Shown: one piece after another, positions 63,205 to 64,000 of the stretch | How the letters are laid out: the number at the start of each line of letters is the position of its first letter | Position numbering within the stretch: the stretch's first letter is position 1 | NCBI GenBank assembly: GCA_963834715.1 | Contig: CAWIDE010000030.1 | Coordinates: forward strand, 1-64,000 | Direction of reading: 5' to 3' | DNA: 64,000 nucleotides | DNA from: CAVSUZ01 sp963834715 | GTDB taxonomy: Bacteria > Pseudomonadota > Alphaproteobacteria > Acetobacterales > Acetobacteraceae | Position numbers and translations under genes: made by a program | The notes under the pieces: model-generated | Databases searched by the model: none | The model's input: the letters and a program-made list of their open reading frames with translations, nothing else | What the model was told of the DNA's origin: nothing

Positions 63205-64000
63205 GTGACAGCGGCCCCGATCGTTGATGTCAACCTTATCGCGCACGATTGGGGCGATACGGTCGGTCTCGCGATCGAAAGCGTCCTGTCGCAGACTTGG
63301 CCGTCGTTCAGCCTGACCCTGATCGACGACGGTTCGACCGATCATACGCTTGATGTCATGCGGGACTTTGCGGCCCGCAATTCACGCGTGCAAATCAAGC
63401 GCAACCGCTGCAACGGCGGGGCGGTGGCCAATTTCCAGCGGGCTTTCTGGATCGGCGACGCCGATTTCGTCATGCCGAAATCCGGAGACGACGTGCTTGC
63501 GCACGAGTTCATGGCCGAGGCTATGGAGGTTCTTCTGGCGCACCCGCGGTGCGCGATGTGCCATGCCAGCGGGCTGGTGTTTCATGATGGCCGCACGGAG
63601 CAGGTCTATCCGGCGGAGCACAGGCTTTCAGCCGTTGCTTTCGATTCGGTGGATCGGGCGAAACACGTGATGTCCCGCTATACGTCCTCACCGAGTTTCT
63701 GGGGGATTTACCGGCGGGAAGCGGTCGATCGCACGTCCCGGATTCCGGGGGGTGCCGGGTGGGATCATGTATTTCTCGCCGAACTGGCTTTGGCGGGCGA
63801 AATCCGTCATGTGCCGAAGCTGCTCTATTGGCGGCGGGACGGTGGCAGGCCGGTGCTGAACCTTGCCCGTGCAGCGACTACCCAGGCGCAGAATGGGTTG
63901 TCCGTTGATGACGAACTGGGCGAACAGCACTGGCGCACGCCGCTGATCACCACAGCGTTCCAGCACATCCGAATGGCGGCCAATGCCCGCTTGCCAGCCG
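63205..64000 (+). CDS. GT2 family glycosyltransferase (runs off the window)
   Basis: The frame is open from the GTG at 63205 to the window end. AAGGAG lies nine bases upstream; the ATG at 63196 abuts it too closely. The product reads AAPIVDVNLIAHDWGDTVGL, LTLIDDGSTDHTLDVMRDFA, FVMPKSGDDVLAHEFMAEAM and SFWGIYRREAVDRTSRIPGG with GWDHVFLAEL: GT-A nucleotide binding, a DDG metal site and a catalytic-base region. It probably belongs to another glycan or protein-glycosylation locus downstream. Confidence 0.85.
   Translation, partial: MTAAPIVDVNLIAHDWGDTVGLAIESVLSQTWPSFSLTLIDDGSTDHTLDVMRDFAARNSRVQIKRNRCNGGAVANFQRAFWIGDADFVMPKSGDDVLAHEFMAEAMEVLLAHPRCAMCHASGLVFHDGRTEQVYPAEHRLSAVAFDSVDRAKHVMSRYTSSPSFWGIYRREAVDRTSRIPGGAGWDHVFLAELALAGEIRHVPKLLYWRRDGGRPVLNLARAATTQAQNGLSVDDELGEQHWRTPLITTAFQHIRMAANARLPA

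Overview
The window is GC-rich (roughly 60%) DNA that looks alphaproteobacterial. The GroEL remnant ends in the usual proteobacterial GGMGDMDF tail, the psp operon has a sigma-54 promoter, and insertion sequences are very dense. An acid-associated Acetobacteraceae-type host is my guess, made from protein style only; no marker gene here settles it.

Layout. 1-11 kb is ordinary chromosome: a patatin C-terminus, a membrane glycerophosphodiesterase, pspABC with a yccF-like gene, an M20 amidohydrolase next to a DAO-type flavoenzyme, a CPBP protease, a broken lipoprotein hydrolase and a serine beta-lactamase-fold hydrolase. Several dispersed palindromic repeats lie between genes. At 11.05-11.33 kb an array of a 12-bp motif with exact 32-bp period is followed by a truncated tRNA-Thr(GGT) and a tyrosine integrase, which probably marks the edge of an integrated element.

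12-29 kb is a mosaic accessory region. Its ancestral layer holds phage- or plasmid-like genes: an AlpA-like HTH gene directly followed by a reverse transcriptase, a 327-aa gene with a terminator, a ParB-like fragment coupled to a 188-aa gene, and small ORFs. A 16-bp palindrome, GTGCAATCAATTGCAC, recurs near these genes. Later transposition shredded this layer: two copies of one IS3 element, a second IS3 element, an IS1634 element nested in one of them, and an IS66 element. Target-site duplications can be read for all of them, so the reverse transcriptase can be largely reassembled.

29-43 kb is a graveyard of fragments (IS5, IS110, IS6, and an IS21 whose istB contains a serine-recombinase cassette). 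Between them lie LuxR-type regulators, a WcaJ-like sugar transferase and duplicated small EPS-locus genes. 43-60 kb is an exopolysaccharide locus: methyltransferase, exported protein, Wzy-like polymerase, GT2, GT4, a Wzc-like co-polymerase/kinase, a three-domain PRTase-kinase-HAD protein, a FemAB-like transferase, and, divergently, a NodB deacetylase and a flippase fused to a kinase-like domain. Together they look like a Wzx/Wzy-type pathway: lipid-linked unit assembly, flipping, polymerisation and length control, with decorating enzymes. 60.6-63 kb returns to phage-like debris with one more copy of the palindrome. The window ends in a GT41-type fragment and a GT2 gene that runs off the edge.

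Frameshifts are unusually common, many beside homopolymers. Real decay and sequencing error cannot be separated from the sequence alone.
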